From contig NZ_SMMX01000012.1 of the NCBI RefSeq assembly GCF_004345005.1, positions 1-64,000 of the forward strand: DNA of 64,000 bases, given 5' to 3'. The notes beneath the pieces were generated by a model. It was not told the origin of the DNA. It made no database searches and saw nothing but the letters and a program-made list of their open reading frames with translations. The position numbers were made by a program, and so were the translations under genes. This DNA comes from Extibacter muris (GTDB lineage: Bacteria > Bacillota > Clostridia > Lachnospirales > Lachnospiraceae). Numbering within the stretch: the first letter of the stretch is position 1; the number at the start of each line of letters is the position of its first letter. Shown here one piece after another: positions 16,902 to 24,196 of this stretch.

Positions 16902-18036
16902 AAAGAAAATAAATTATGAAGATGACTATCTGCTTTTCAAAAACAGATTATCCATCAAAATGCTGCTCATGATGTTATGCTCCCTTCTGGTTATAGCGGG
17001 TATTTATCTGTTTGTTTTAAAAGGCAATTTTGCAAATGCCGTAATTGCCATTTTAGAGCATTTTGTTTACCAAGACCGCGATGAGGCCGCAGTCGTCTAC
17101 CTGAAAACCTTCAAGAGATATGAATTCTGGCTTTTTCTCCTTGCAGTTTTAGGTGTATTTTTTGTGATTTTTCGCATGTATGTGGACAATGTTTCAAAAT
17201 ACTTTAAGGAGATCAACCGTGGAATTGATTCTCTGGTGAGTGAAGATGCCCAAGATATAGCTCTGCCGGCAGAACTGGCATCAACGGAAAGAAAAATCAA
17301 TTCCATACGGCATACTCTGACGAAAAGAAAAACGGATGCCGAGCTTGCGGAACAAAGGAAAAATGACCTTGTTATGTATCTGGCTCATGACTTAAAAACC
17401 CCTCTTTCATCGGTAATCGGATATTTGACGCTATTAAGGGATGAAGGCCAGATTTCCGATGAACTTAAGACGCGGTATTTATCCATATCACTGGATAAGG
17501 CAGAGCGCCTTGAGGATTTGTTTAACGAATTTTTTGAGATTACACGGTTCAACCTTTCCAATATTACGCTTGTATACGGCAAAATCAATCTGACGAGGAT
17601 GCTCGAACAGTTGGCATATGAGTTTAAGCCGATGCTGGCCGGGAAAAACCTGAAGCTGGAATTTGAAATGCAGCCGGATATTTTTGTTTCGTGTGATGCA
17701 AACAAGATGCAGCGTGTATTTGATAACCTGCTGCGAAACGCTGTCAGCTATTGTAACGCAGATACAAGCATTAAGATAACTGCAGAGCAGATAGAAGATC
17801 ATGTGCTCATTAAAGTCATAAACGAGGGAAATACAATTCCGCAGGAACGATTAGAAAGAATATTTGAGCAGTTCTACCGCCTGGATATATCAAGAAGCTC
17901 CGCAACGGGCGGTGCCGGTCTGGGACTCGCCATTGCAAAGGAGATTGTTGAACTTCATCACGGGCAGATAACCGCCCACAGTGCAGATGGTTTTACCTGC
18001 TTTGAGGTGTCATTGCCTCTCGTAGGAAAATCGTAA
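16891..18036 (+). CDS. vanS: VanS-type sensor histidine kinase (vanD cluster)
   Basis: 381 residues, starting at TTG 16891 inside the end of vanR (11-nt overlap, translational coupling). Two membrane helices (about 22-42 and 78-96) flank a short external loop, as in VanS. Then HAMP-like linker, H-box YLAHDLKTPLSSVIGYL with His166, N-box DNLLRNAVSYC, and G-box GGAGLGLAIAKE. The frame is intact; many VanD-type clinical isolates carry vanS mutations that cause constitutive resistance, and no truncation is visible here. Senses glycopeptide exposure and controls VanR phosphorylation. Confidence 0.9.
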   Translation: MKNRKKINYEDDYLLFKNRLSIKMLLMMLCSLLVIAGIYLFVLKGNFANAVIAILEHFVYQDRDEAAVVYLKTFKRYEFWLFLLAVLGVFFVIFRMYVDNVSKYFKEINRGIDSLVSEDAQDIALPAELASTERKINSIRHTLTKRKTDAELAEQRKNDLVMYLAHDLKTPLSSVIGYLTLLRDEGQISDELKTRYLSISLDKAERLEDLFNEFFEITRFNLSNITLVYGKINLTRMLEQLAYEFKPMLAGKNLKLEFEMQPDIFVSCDANKMQRVFDNLLRNAVSYCNADTSIKITAEQIEDHVLIKVINEGNTIPQERLERIFEQFYRLDISRSSATGGAGLGLAIAKEIVELHHGQITAHSADGFTCFEVSLPLVGKS

Positions 18037-18052
18037 GAAATTCCGTTAAAAA
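18020..18052 (+). promoter_or_regulatory. Tandem VanR-binding boxes, promoter of vanYHDX
   Basis: Three 11-bp direct repeats in a row: TCGTAGGAAAA (18020-18030), TCGTAAGAAAT (18031-18041) and the weaker TCCGTTAAAAA (18042-18052). The first two match the published VanR-type consensus as I recall it (TCGTANGAAA followed by A/T and T). An 11-bp period is one helix turn, as for OmpR/PhoB dimers. A -10-like TATTAT (18058-18063) follows at an activator-type distance. The boxes overlap the last codons of vanS. Confidence 0.75.
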
Positions 18053-18085
18053 TCATATATTATCCGCAAAGGAAAGCGAAAACAT

Positions 18086-18132
18086 AAATCGCTCCATTCT
18101 GATATGCTATATATCGGGTGGAGCGATTTTTT
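18086..18132 (+). terminator. Hairpin terminator/attenuator between vanS and vanY
   Basis: Perfect 11-bp stem (18086-18096 and 18119-18129), 22-nt loop, T run 18127-18132. It ends vanRS transcripts, but it also lies downstream of the VanR boxes, so vanYHDX mRNA would have to read through it unless transcription starts inside the AT-rich loop. Confidence 0.75.
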
Positions 18133-18159
18133 ACTTCCAGAAAGGAGTTTGGGATAACG

Positions 18160-19215
18160 ATGGAATATCAAAATAATAACGAAAATTACGATAACAGGAA
18201 CAGGAGAAAATCAAAAGAGAAAAAAAGGGAGTATTACAGAGCTGTATGTATCGTGCTCTGTTTACTCATAGCCGTTACAGCATTCGGAATTGTGAATCTG
18301 ATAAGGGGCGGCAAAGAAATCCCCATCCCCGGCAAAAAGGTTACTCAAAATAATGAGGCTTATTCTCTGGTGAATGGCGAACAAAACGAGGCGGTTTCCC
18401 CCTCCCTTGACTCTGCAGAAAATCCTCTTTCCGTAAACATCACGGCAGCAAATGCTATTGTGATTAACGCCGATACCAATGAGACATTATATCAGAAAAA
18501 AGGTACAGACAAAATTGCGCCGGCCAGCACAGCTAAGATGATTACAGCCTTGACGGTGCTGGATTACTGCTCCCCGAACGATGAAATGAGGGTGGGCGCG
18601 GAAATTGAATTGATGCATGATGATTCGTCAAGGGCATGGCTTATGCAGGGCGATACCCTGACCGTCAGACAGCTCTTAGTTGCCCTTATGCTTCCTTCCG
18701 GCAATGACGCGGCATATACGCTCGCGGTGAATACCGGAAAGAAAATTGCCGGAGATAAGGGGCTGTCAAATGCGCAGTCCATTGATGTGTTCATGGATAA
18801 AGTAAACCAAAAGGCAAAATCGCTTGGCGCGGAAAACTCAAATTTTGTAGTACCGGATGGATATGACGCCGATGGGCAGTATACTACGGCCTACGATCTC
18901 GCTGTTATTGCAAAGGCATGTCTGGATGACCCTTGTATTTCGGAGATCGTGGCAAGCTATTCGTCTTATGAAAGATGGCCGAATGGCCGGAAGGTCACTT
19001 ACCAAAATACAAACGAACTTCTCAATCCAGACAGCCAATATTACCGTCCTGAAGTAATCGGCCTAAAAACGGGAACCAGCAGTCTTGGCGGCGCCTGTAT
19101 CATTTCTGCGGCGGTCATTAACGGAAACACCTATATCTGTGCAGTCATGGGATCAACTGAGAACGACAGATTTCAGGACAGCGTTGATATTATTGACGCA
19201 ATTAAATCGCAATAA
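18160..19215 (+). CDS. vanY: VanY-D-type D,D-carboxypeptidase
   Basis: 351 residues from ATG 18160 (AAAGGAG upstream); a GTG at 18118 falls in the terminator hairpin and is unlikely. Cytoplasmic basic N-terminus, one membrane anchor (about residues 27-47), then a PBP5-like serine carboxypeptidase domain: STAK in PASTAKM, SGN in PSGNDAAYT, KTG in GLKTGTSSLGG. In VanD clusters VanY is this penicillin-binding-protein type, unlike the Zn-dependent VanY of VanA/VanB. It removes terminal D-Ala from residual pentapeptide precursors outside the membrane. Confidence 0.9.
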   Translation: MEYQNNNENYDNRNRRKSKEKKREYYRAVCIVLCLLIAVTAFGIVNLIRGGKEIPIPGKKVTQNNEAYSLVNGEQNEAVSPSLDSAENPLSVNITAANAIVINADTNETLYQKKGTDKIAPASTAKMITALTVLDYCSPNDEMRVGAEIELMHDDSSRAWLMQGDTLTVRQLLVALMLPSGNDAAYTLAVNTGKKIAGDKGLSNAQSIDVFMDKVNQKAKSLGAENSNFVVPDGYDADGQYTTAYDLAVIAKACLDDPCISEIVASYSSYERWPNGRKVTYQNTNELLNPDSQYYRPEVIGLKTGTSSLGGACIISAAVINGNTYICAVMGSTENDRFQDSVDIIDAIKSQ

Positions 19216-19234
19216 ACAAATAAGGAGTGAAGCA

Positions 19235-20206
19235 ATGAAGAAAAAGACTGATATTACTGTTTTTGGATGTGAGATGGACGAGGCAGCGGTTTTCTATAAA
19301 CTTTCCTGTGAATTTGGCGTTACAGTCTCACTCATAAGCGAAGCCGTATCGGAAAACAATGCAAAATTAGCTGCTGGATGCCAGTGTGTCAGCATAAGCC
19401 ATAAAGCGGAGCTATCGGAACCTCTCCTCCTTGCGCTGAAAAACGCCGGAGTAAAATATATCTGCACCCGGAGTATTGGTTTCAACCATATTGATATACA
19501 GGCAGCCGGGCAAATGGGAATAACCGTTGGCACGGTAGCATACTCACCGGGGAGCGTCGCCGACTATGCCATTATGTTGATGCTTATGCTGATGCGTGGA
19601 ACAAAACCCGTAATGCACAGAGCAGAAATTCAAAATTATTGCCTGAATAACCTTCGTGGAAAGGAACTGCAGGATATGACGGTTGGCGTTATAGGGACCG
19701 GACGGATTGGACAGGCTGTTATGGAACGCCTGAAGGGATTCGGCTGTACGGTGCTGGCATATGACCGCAATCATAAAGCGGGAGCAGGCTATGTTTCATT
19801 TTGTGAGCTGCTGCAAAGCAGCGACATCATTACGCTTCATGTCCCACTGGCAGAAGATTCTTTCCATATGATTGGCCGTGAGCAATTAAACATGATGAAG
19901 AAAGAGGCGCTTCTTATCAATACGGCACGGGGCGCTTTGGTGGACACCGGGGCATTGATAGACGCATTGGAAGATGGAAGAATTGGAGGCGCCGCTTTAG
20001 ATGTACTGGAAGGCGAAGAAGGAATTTTTTATTATGACTATACGCATAAAGCGCTAGAACACCCCTTTTTATCAGCTCTCCAAAGGATGCCAAATGTGAT
20101 CGTTACGCCGCATACGGCTTACCATACGGAACGGGTGTTGGTTGACACAGTGAGCAATACGATCAGAAATTGTCTGAATTTTGAAAGGAGTCTTGGAAAT
20201 GTATAA
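19235..20206 (+). CDS. vanH: VanH-type D-lactate dehydrogenase
   Basis: 323 residues from ATG 19235 behind AAGGAG; a longer open frame reaching back to 19085 overlaps vanY and is rejected. NAD-binding motif GVIGTGRIGQAV, and catalytic Arg, Glu and His lie in LINTARGALVDTGAL, the segment around residues 250-260 and VTPHTAYHT. It reduces pyruvate to D-lactate for VanD. The end overlaps vanD by 8 nt. Confidence 0.92.
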   Translation: MKKKTDITVFGCEMDEAAVFYKLSCEFGVTVSLISEAVSENNAKLAAGCQCVSISHKAELSEPLLLALKNAGVKYICTRSIGFNHIDIQAAGQMGITVGTVAYSPGSVADYAIMLMLMLMRGTKPVMHRAEIQNYCLNNLRGKELQDMTVGVIGTGRIGQAVMERLKGFGCTVLAYDRNHKAGAGYVSFCELLQSSDIITLHVPLAEDSFHMIGREQLNMMKKEALLINTARGALVDTGALIDALEDGRIGGAALDVLEGEEGIFYYDYTHKALEHPFLSALQRMPNVIVTPHTAYHTERVLVDTVSNTIRNCLNFERSLGNV

Positions 20207-21230
20207 GATAAACGTTGCGGTCCTGTTTGGGGGCTGCTCAGAGGAACATACTGTATCAATAAAATCTGCAATGGAGCTTGCCGCAAACATAGATATGGAA
20301 AAATATCAGCCTTTTTATATTGGAATCACAAAATCAGGCGTTTGGAAACTGTGCGAAAAGCCTTGCCTTGATTGGGAACGATATGCAAAATATCCAGTCG
20401 TCTTTTCGCCGGGGAGAAATACGCATGGCCTGTTGATACAAAAAGATGATGGATATGAAACCCAACTTGTAGATGTGGTGTTTCCAATGATTCATGGGAA
20501 ATTTGGGGAAGATGGCTCAATACAGGGGCTGCTCGAACTATCGGGTATTCCCTATGTTGGCTGTGATATTCAAAGCTCCGTGATTTGCATGGACAAATCA
20601 CTTGCTTATACTGCCGTAAAAAATGCAGGTATCAAAGTCCCCGATTTCCAGATTATCCAGGACGGCGCCAGCCCGGGAGCAGAGAGATTTGGTTTTCCTC
20701 TTTTTGTAAAACCTGCACGCTCTGGTTCTTCTTTTGGAGTTAATAAAGTAGATAAAGCGGAAGATTTATGCGCGGCCATAAACGAAGCAAGGCAATACGA
20801 CAGAAAAGTATTGATCGAGCAGGCCGTTTGTGGAAGTGAGGTCGGCTGCGCCGTATTGGGAACTGGTACGAACCTGATTGTCGGCGAGGTCGATCAGATT
20901 AGCCTAAAACACGGCTTTTTTAAGATTCACCAGGAAGCACAGCCTGAGAAGGGATCTGAAAATGCAACGATTAAAGTTCCGGCTGACCTGCCGGCGGAGA
21001 TAAGGGAACGGATTCAGAAAACAGCTAAGAAAATTTATCAGATACTTGGCTGCAGAGGATTGGCCCGCATTGACCTGTTTTTACAGGAAGATGGGCATGT
21101 TGTCCTCAATGAAGTTAATACCATGCCTGGTTTTACTTCGTATAGCCGCTATCCCCGTATGATGGCTGCAGCAGGCTTTACCCTTTCGGAGCTCATTGAC
21201 TGTTTGATTGAACTGGCGCTTAGGAGGTAA
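20199..21230 (+). CDS. vanD: VanD-type D-Ala--D-Lac ligase
   Basis: 343 residues from ATG 20199 (AAAGGAG upstream), the length I recall for VanD. D-Ala--D-X ligase fold: N-terminal VLFGGCSEEHTVS, ATP-grasp domain with FVKPARSGSSFGVNKV, and the metal site near NEVNTMPGFTSYSRYP. It joins D-Ala and D-Lac so that peptidoglycan precursors end in the depsipeptide and lose vancomycin affinity. Assignment to D-Lac rather than D-Ser ligases (VanC/E/G) rests mainly on the co-encoded vanH and vanX and on the vanRS-YHDX order. Confidence 0.92.
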   Translation: MYKINVAVLFGGCSEEHTVSIKSAMELAANIDMEKYQPFYIGITKSGVWKLCEKPCLDWERYAKYPVVFSPGRNTHGLLIQKDDGYETQLVDVVFPMIHGKFGEDGSIQGLLELSGIPYVGCDIQSSVICMDKSLAYTAVKNAGIKVPDFQIIQDGASPGAERFGFPLFVKPARSGSSFGVNKVDKAEDLCAAINEARQYDRKVLIEQAVCGSEVGCAVLGTGTNLIVGEVDQISLKHGFFKIHQEAQPEKGSENATIKVPADLPAEIRERIQKTAKKIYQILGCRGLARIDLFLQEDGHVVLNEVNTMPGFTSYSRYPRMMAAAGFTLSELIDCLIELALRR

Positions 21231-21235
21231 ACACG

Positions 21236-21844
21236 ATGAAACAGAATTTTATTTTTTTAGACGAAATGCTGCCCGGCATTCGTTGGGACGCCAAATATGC
21301 CACATGGGATAATTTTACAGGAAAACCGGTAGACGGATATGAGGTAAACCGTGTTGCAGGAACCAAAGAGCTGGGAGCTGCTTTACGCAAAGCTCAAAAA
21401 CTTGCCATGAAACAGGGGTATGGGCTGCTCTTATGGGATGGTTATCGCCCTCAGCGTGCCGTAGATTGTTTTCTGCATTGGGCGTCACTCCCGGAGAACA
21501 ATCTGACGAAAAAGCGGTATTACCCAAATATAAAGAGGAATGAAATGGTTACAAAGGGTTATGTGGCCTCACAGTCCAGCCATAGCCGCGGAGGTGCGGT
21601 TGACCTCACCATTTTTTATTTAGATACCGGTATGCTTGTTCCTATGGGCGGAGACTTTGACTTTATGGATGAACGATCCCATCACACTGCAAGCGGTCTG
21701 ACAGAGGAAGAGTCAAGGAACCGGGAATGCCTGCGTCATATCATGGAAAGCAGCGGATTTGAAGCCTATTGTAACGAATGGTGGCATTATGTTCTGGCAG
21801 ATGAACCGTACCCCGATACATATTTTGATTTTTGCATTGCATAG
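21236..21844 (+). CDS. vanX: VanX-type D-Ala-D-Ala dipeptidase
   Basis: 202 residues. Zn-dependent DD-dipeptidase motifs are intact: SSHSRGGAVDLT (His and Asp ligands) and NEWWHYV (catalytic Glu and third ligand His). It hydrolyses host D-Ala-D-Ala so that only D-Lac-ended precursors are made. It starts 5 nt after vanD. The last 34 codons are duplicated at 27437-27538; see that entry. Confidence 0.93.
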   Translation: MKQNFIFLDEMLPGIRWDAKYATWDNFTGKPVDGYEVNRVAGTKELGAALRKAQKLAMKQGYGLLLWDGYRPQRAVDCFLHWASLPENNLTKKRYYPNIKRNEMVTKGYVASQSSHSRGGAVDLTIFYLDTGMLVPMGGDFDFMDERSHHTASGLTEEESRNRECLRHIMESSGFEAYCNEWWHYVLADEPYPDTYFDFCIA

Positions 21845-21905
21845 TGGGTGATTGAAGAAATAAAATAGCTGAATATCTGTTCCAACACCGAATCGTGTTT
21901 TTCGA

Positions 21906-22427
21906 GTGTTTGCGAAGATAATTCCAATCGCTATTTTTCTCTTAATTGCCTATGGTTTTATTAGCAAATACCAAACAGGATTGCAACAGCTTAAATCTTG
22001 GGTTTTATGGAATAGCGTATTAGCTGGTTTTTTTACAGCTGCTATGTCGGGGCACCCTTTCAGTATTTTAACAGCTTTTATTTCTGTACCGATTACATCA
22101 CTCAATTCATTTTTGGCATGTGGTTGGTTTGCCGGTCTTACCGATGCTTTAATTATTAAACCGACAGTTGATGATATAAACCGTGTTCCAGATGATATAT
22201 TTCATATCAAGCGCTTTTTCAGAAATTGCTTTTTGAAAGCTATGGTAATCGTGATTTTTGCCAATATAGGCAGTTCGCTTGGTACACTTACTGCCACTTA
22301 TTTTGGTATTCTAAATAGCGGTATAATAGCAAAAGAAATATCCCTACATGATATAATCAGCTCCTTTTCTATTTTTACAGTAACCACGATTGTAGGAATA
22401 TTGCTCTTTCGCAAGTACGAATTATAA
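21906..22427 (+). pseudogene. TraB-family membrane domain, N-terminally truncated
   Basis: Open frame of 173 codons from GTG 21906 without a ribosome site. Four or five hydrophobic segments and the stretch SLNSFLACGWFAGLTDALII, then VIFANIGSSLGT, resemble the C-terminal membrane domain of TraB/PrgY-type proteins (pheromone shutdown family). The soluble catalytic-like N-terminal domain is missing, so I treat it as a fragment brought in at the junction after vanX. Confidence 0.5.
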
Positions 22428-22443
22428 TGGACGGAGAAAAATA

Positions 22444-22591
22444 ATGAATGGATATTATGTCCTATTTGCAAGAATAAGACACAGATTAGAATACGGATGA
22501 TACTATACTTGAAAATTTCCCGCTGTACTGTCCCAAATGTAAGCAACAAACTTTAGTTGTAATACGTAAACTGAATTCACCTTTTTTATAA
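22444..22591 (+). pseudogene. Cysteine-rich KTR domain protein remnant
   Basis: Two frames together give WILCPICKNKTQIRIR and then DDTILENFPLYCPKCKQQTL, the KTR zinc-ribbon protein typical of Tn916-like and other Firmicutes ICEs. A frameshift near 22495 and another near the start break it. Its presence suggests that conjugative-element DNA lies downstream of vanX. Confidence 0.7.
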
Positions 22592-22658
22592 AGGATTACG
22601 ATTTCCTGTATGTTCATGGGTAAAATATATAAAAATGATATACAGGAGGTCTATGATC

Positions 22659-23495
22659 ATGAATCAAATAACAGTGCAAAAGATACAGGCGTTTGAAGAA
22701 AGCCTGTATCTGAATGAGAAATCCAAAGCGACTGTGAGCAAATATCTCCAGGCCGTGCGGAAACTGGCGGAGTATTTGCACGGGGAGGAACTTACCAAGA
22801 CCCGGCTTTTGGAATACCGGGAGATACTGCAAAGCCGGGTGAAGGCCCAGACTGTCAACGGCGCACTGACTTCTATCAACGCTTTTCTAGAGTTCTGCGG
22901 CTGGCAGGACTGTAAGATAAAACTCCTAAAGGTACAGCGGAAAGCGTTTCTGGACGAGACGCGGGAGTTATCAGAGGCGGAATACAAGCAGCTTTTGGCA
23001 GCGGCCCAGGCCAAAGGAAATGAGCGGCTGTATCTGGTGATGCTGACCATATGCGGCACAGGTATCCGGGTCAGCGAGCTGCAATATATTACAGTGGAAG
23101 CGGCAAAAACCGGACGGGCAGAAATTTACATGAAAGGGAAAAACCGCACCGTTCTTCTGCAAAAGGAGCTGCGCGGCAGGCTGCTGAAATACACAAAGGA
23201 GCTGGGCATAGACAACGGCCACATTTTCCGCACCAGAAGCGGCAGGCCCCTGGACCGGACGAACATCTGCCATGATATGAAAAAACTCTGCGCCAGCGCC
23301 AGGGTGGATTCACGCAAGGTATTTCCGCACAACCTGCGGCATCTGTTCGCCCGCAGCTTTTATGCCATTGAGAAGAACCTGGCCCATTTGGCGGACATCC
23401 TTGGCCATAGCCGCATTGAGACAACACGAATCTATGTGGCGGTCAGCGCCGCAGCTCATGAGCAAATCTTAAATAAAATGAAGCTCATTTTATAA
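22659..23495 (+). CDS. Tyrosine recombinase/integrase (IntD-like position)
   Basis: 278 residues from ATG 22659, 9 nt after AGGAGG. N-terminal SAM-like core-binding domain (residues about 1-90), then catalytic domain with Arg137 in GTGIRVSEL, a beta-hairpin Lys, HNLRH (His224, Arg227), LGHSRIETT (His250) and Tyr259. All catalytic residues are present, so it may be active. No long arm-binding domain is present, as in small XerC-like recombinases. An integrase gene (intD) is reported beside vanD in some enterococci; whether this is an orthologue needs alignment. Confidence 0.85.
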   Translation: MNQITVQKIQAFEESLYLNEKSKATVSKYLQAVRKLAEYLHGEELTKTRLLEYREILQSRVKAQTVNGALTSINAFLEFCGWQDCKIKLLKVQRKAFLDETRELSEAEYKQLLAAAQAKGNERLYLVMLTICGTGIRVSELQYITVEAAKTGRAEIYMKGKNRTVLLQKELRGRLLKYTKELGIDNGHIFRTRSGRPLDRTNICHDMKKLCASARVDSRKVFPHNLRHLFARSFYAIEKNLAHLADILGHSRIETTRIYVAVSAAAHEQILNKMKLIL

Positions 23496-23499
23496 AAAA

Positions 23500-23525
23500 A
23501 CCACAGATTGACTCATCTGCGGTAA
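23500..23525 (+). repeat. Inverted repeat, left arm (with 23771-23796)
   Basis: 26 bp whose reverse complement equals 23771-23796 with two differences. Each arm is also a small hairpin by itself (ACCRCAGA...TCTGCGGT). They sit directly after the recombinase gene and may be recombinase or terminator sites. Confidence 0.6.
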
Positions 23526-23535
23526 ATGTTATCAC

Positions 23536-23562
23536 ACCTGTACTGTAAAGCACGTTACAGGT
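23536..23562 (+). repeat. Small hairpin between the inverted-repeat arms
   Basis: ACCTGTA...TACAGGT, 7-bp stem with 13-nt loop. No T run follows, so a site for a protein is as likely as a terminator. Confidence 0.4.
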
Positions 23563-23649
23563 ACATATAGTATATCGTAAAGTTCCAATATTTTCAAGTG
23601 GTACATAGGGAAAATCCTACATAAAACAATATTTGCGTATGACAAGAAA

Positions 23650-23683
23650 GCCTGCATCCGCCTTCCCATTTGCAGGCTTTTTT
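23650..23683 (+). terminator. Intrinsic terminator after the recombinase
   Basis: GCCTGCA (23650-23656) pairs with TGCAGGC (23671-23677), followed by TTTTTT. A 77-codon open frame crossing this hairpin is not considered real. Confidence 0.7.
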
Positions 23684-23770
23684 GTTGTGGCAGAAAGGGC
23701 AATTTGCAGTCAGGACAAGTCGCTTTTTTCTGTTTTCCGTATGAATTTTAGGCCTGCAGCTATGCCAAAG

Positions 23771-23796
23771 TTACCGCAGATGAGTCAGTCTGCGGT
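23771..23796 (+). repeat. Inverted repeat, right arm (with 23500-23525)
   Basis: TTACCGCAGATGAGTCAGTC then TGCGGT; mirrors the left arm 270 bp upstream. Confidence 0.6.
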
Positions 23797-23870
23797 ATTC
23801 AGTCGCATGTTGGACAAAGTCAACGGCAGTCGCGGCAACAAACTGCCGCCAAAGAAAGGCAGGTGATCGT

Positions 23871-24191
23871 ATGAATTGTAAACAGGAACCGGATGCAAAA
23901 GAAGGGAAGGTTCCTGCGCTTAATCCGGAGAAGGCTTATGAGATACTGATGAATGTATTTCAAGCCTGCAAGATAGAACCTCCGCCGAATTGCCATGTAT
24001 ACTTTGAAAATGCGTTTCTCCTCCACCACCTGCATGAAATCAGTGCGGAGGATTTTAGTCTGCGGGAGTGGGAAGACGCGGTTTCTTATCTGACCGGGCA
24101 GAATCAATCCTTTACAGAACCGAAACAGGCGAAGAAATATTTATTGGGCTGCACGTTGAACCAATGTGAAGAAAACCATGAAAAGAGGTAA
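23871..24191 (+). CDS. Small unrecognised protein before the LRR surface protein
   Basis: 106 residues, soluble, no signal peptide, mixed charged. Contains CKIEPPPNCHVYFENAFLLH and a C-terminal Cys pair (GCTLNQCEE). Start behind GGCAGGTG is a moderate ribosome site. It ends 5 nt before the next gene, suggesting co-transcription. No family recognised; reads like a small element-borne or transcription-factor-like helical protein. Confidence 0.5.
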   Translation: MNCKQEPDAKEGKVPALNPEKAYEILMNVFQACKIEPPPNCHVYFENAFLLHHLHEISAEDFSLREWEDAVSYLTGQNQSFTEPKQAKKYLLGCTLNQCEENHEKR

Positions 24192-24196
24192 AAACT

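Noticed and set aside
18118-18160. GTG 18118 as vanY start
   Set aside because: It falls in the terminator stem and lacks a ribosome site, while ATG 18160 has one.
21906-22427. Intact new membrane protein after vanX
   Set aside because: Resembles only the C-terminal membrane part of TraB-like proteins and has no start signal, so a fragment is more likely.
23633-23866. 77-codon open frame after the recombinase
   Set aside because: It crosses an intrinsic terminator and an inverted-repeat arm and has no ribosome site.
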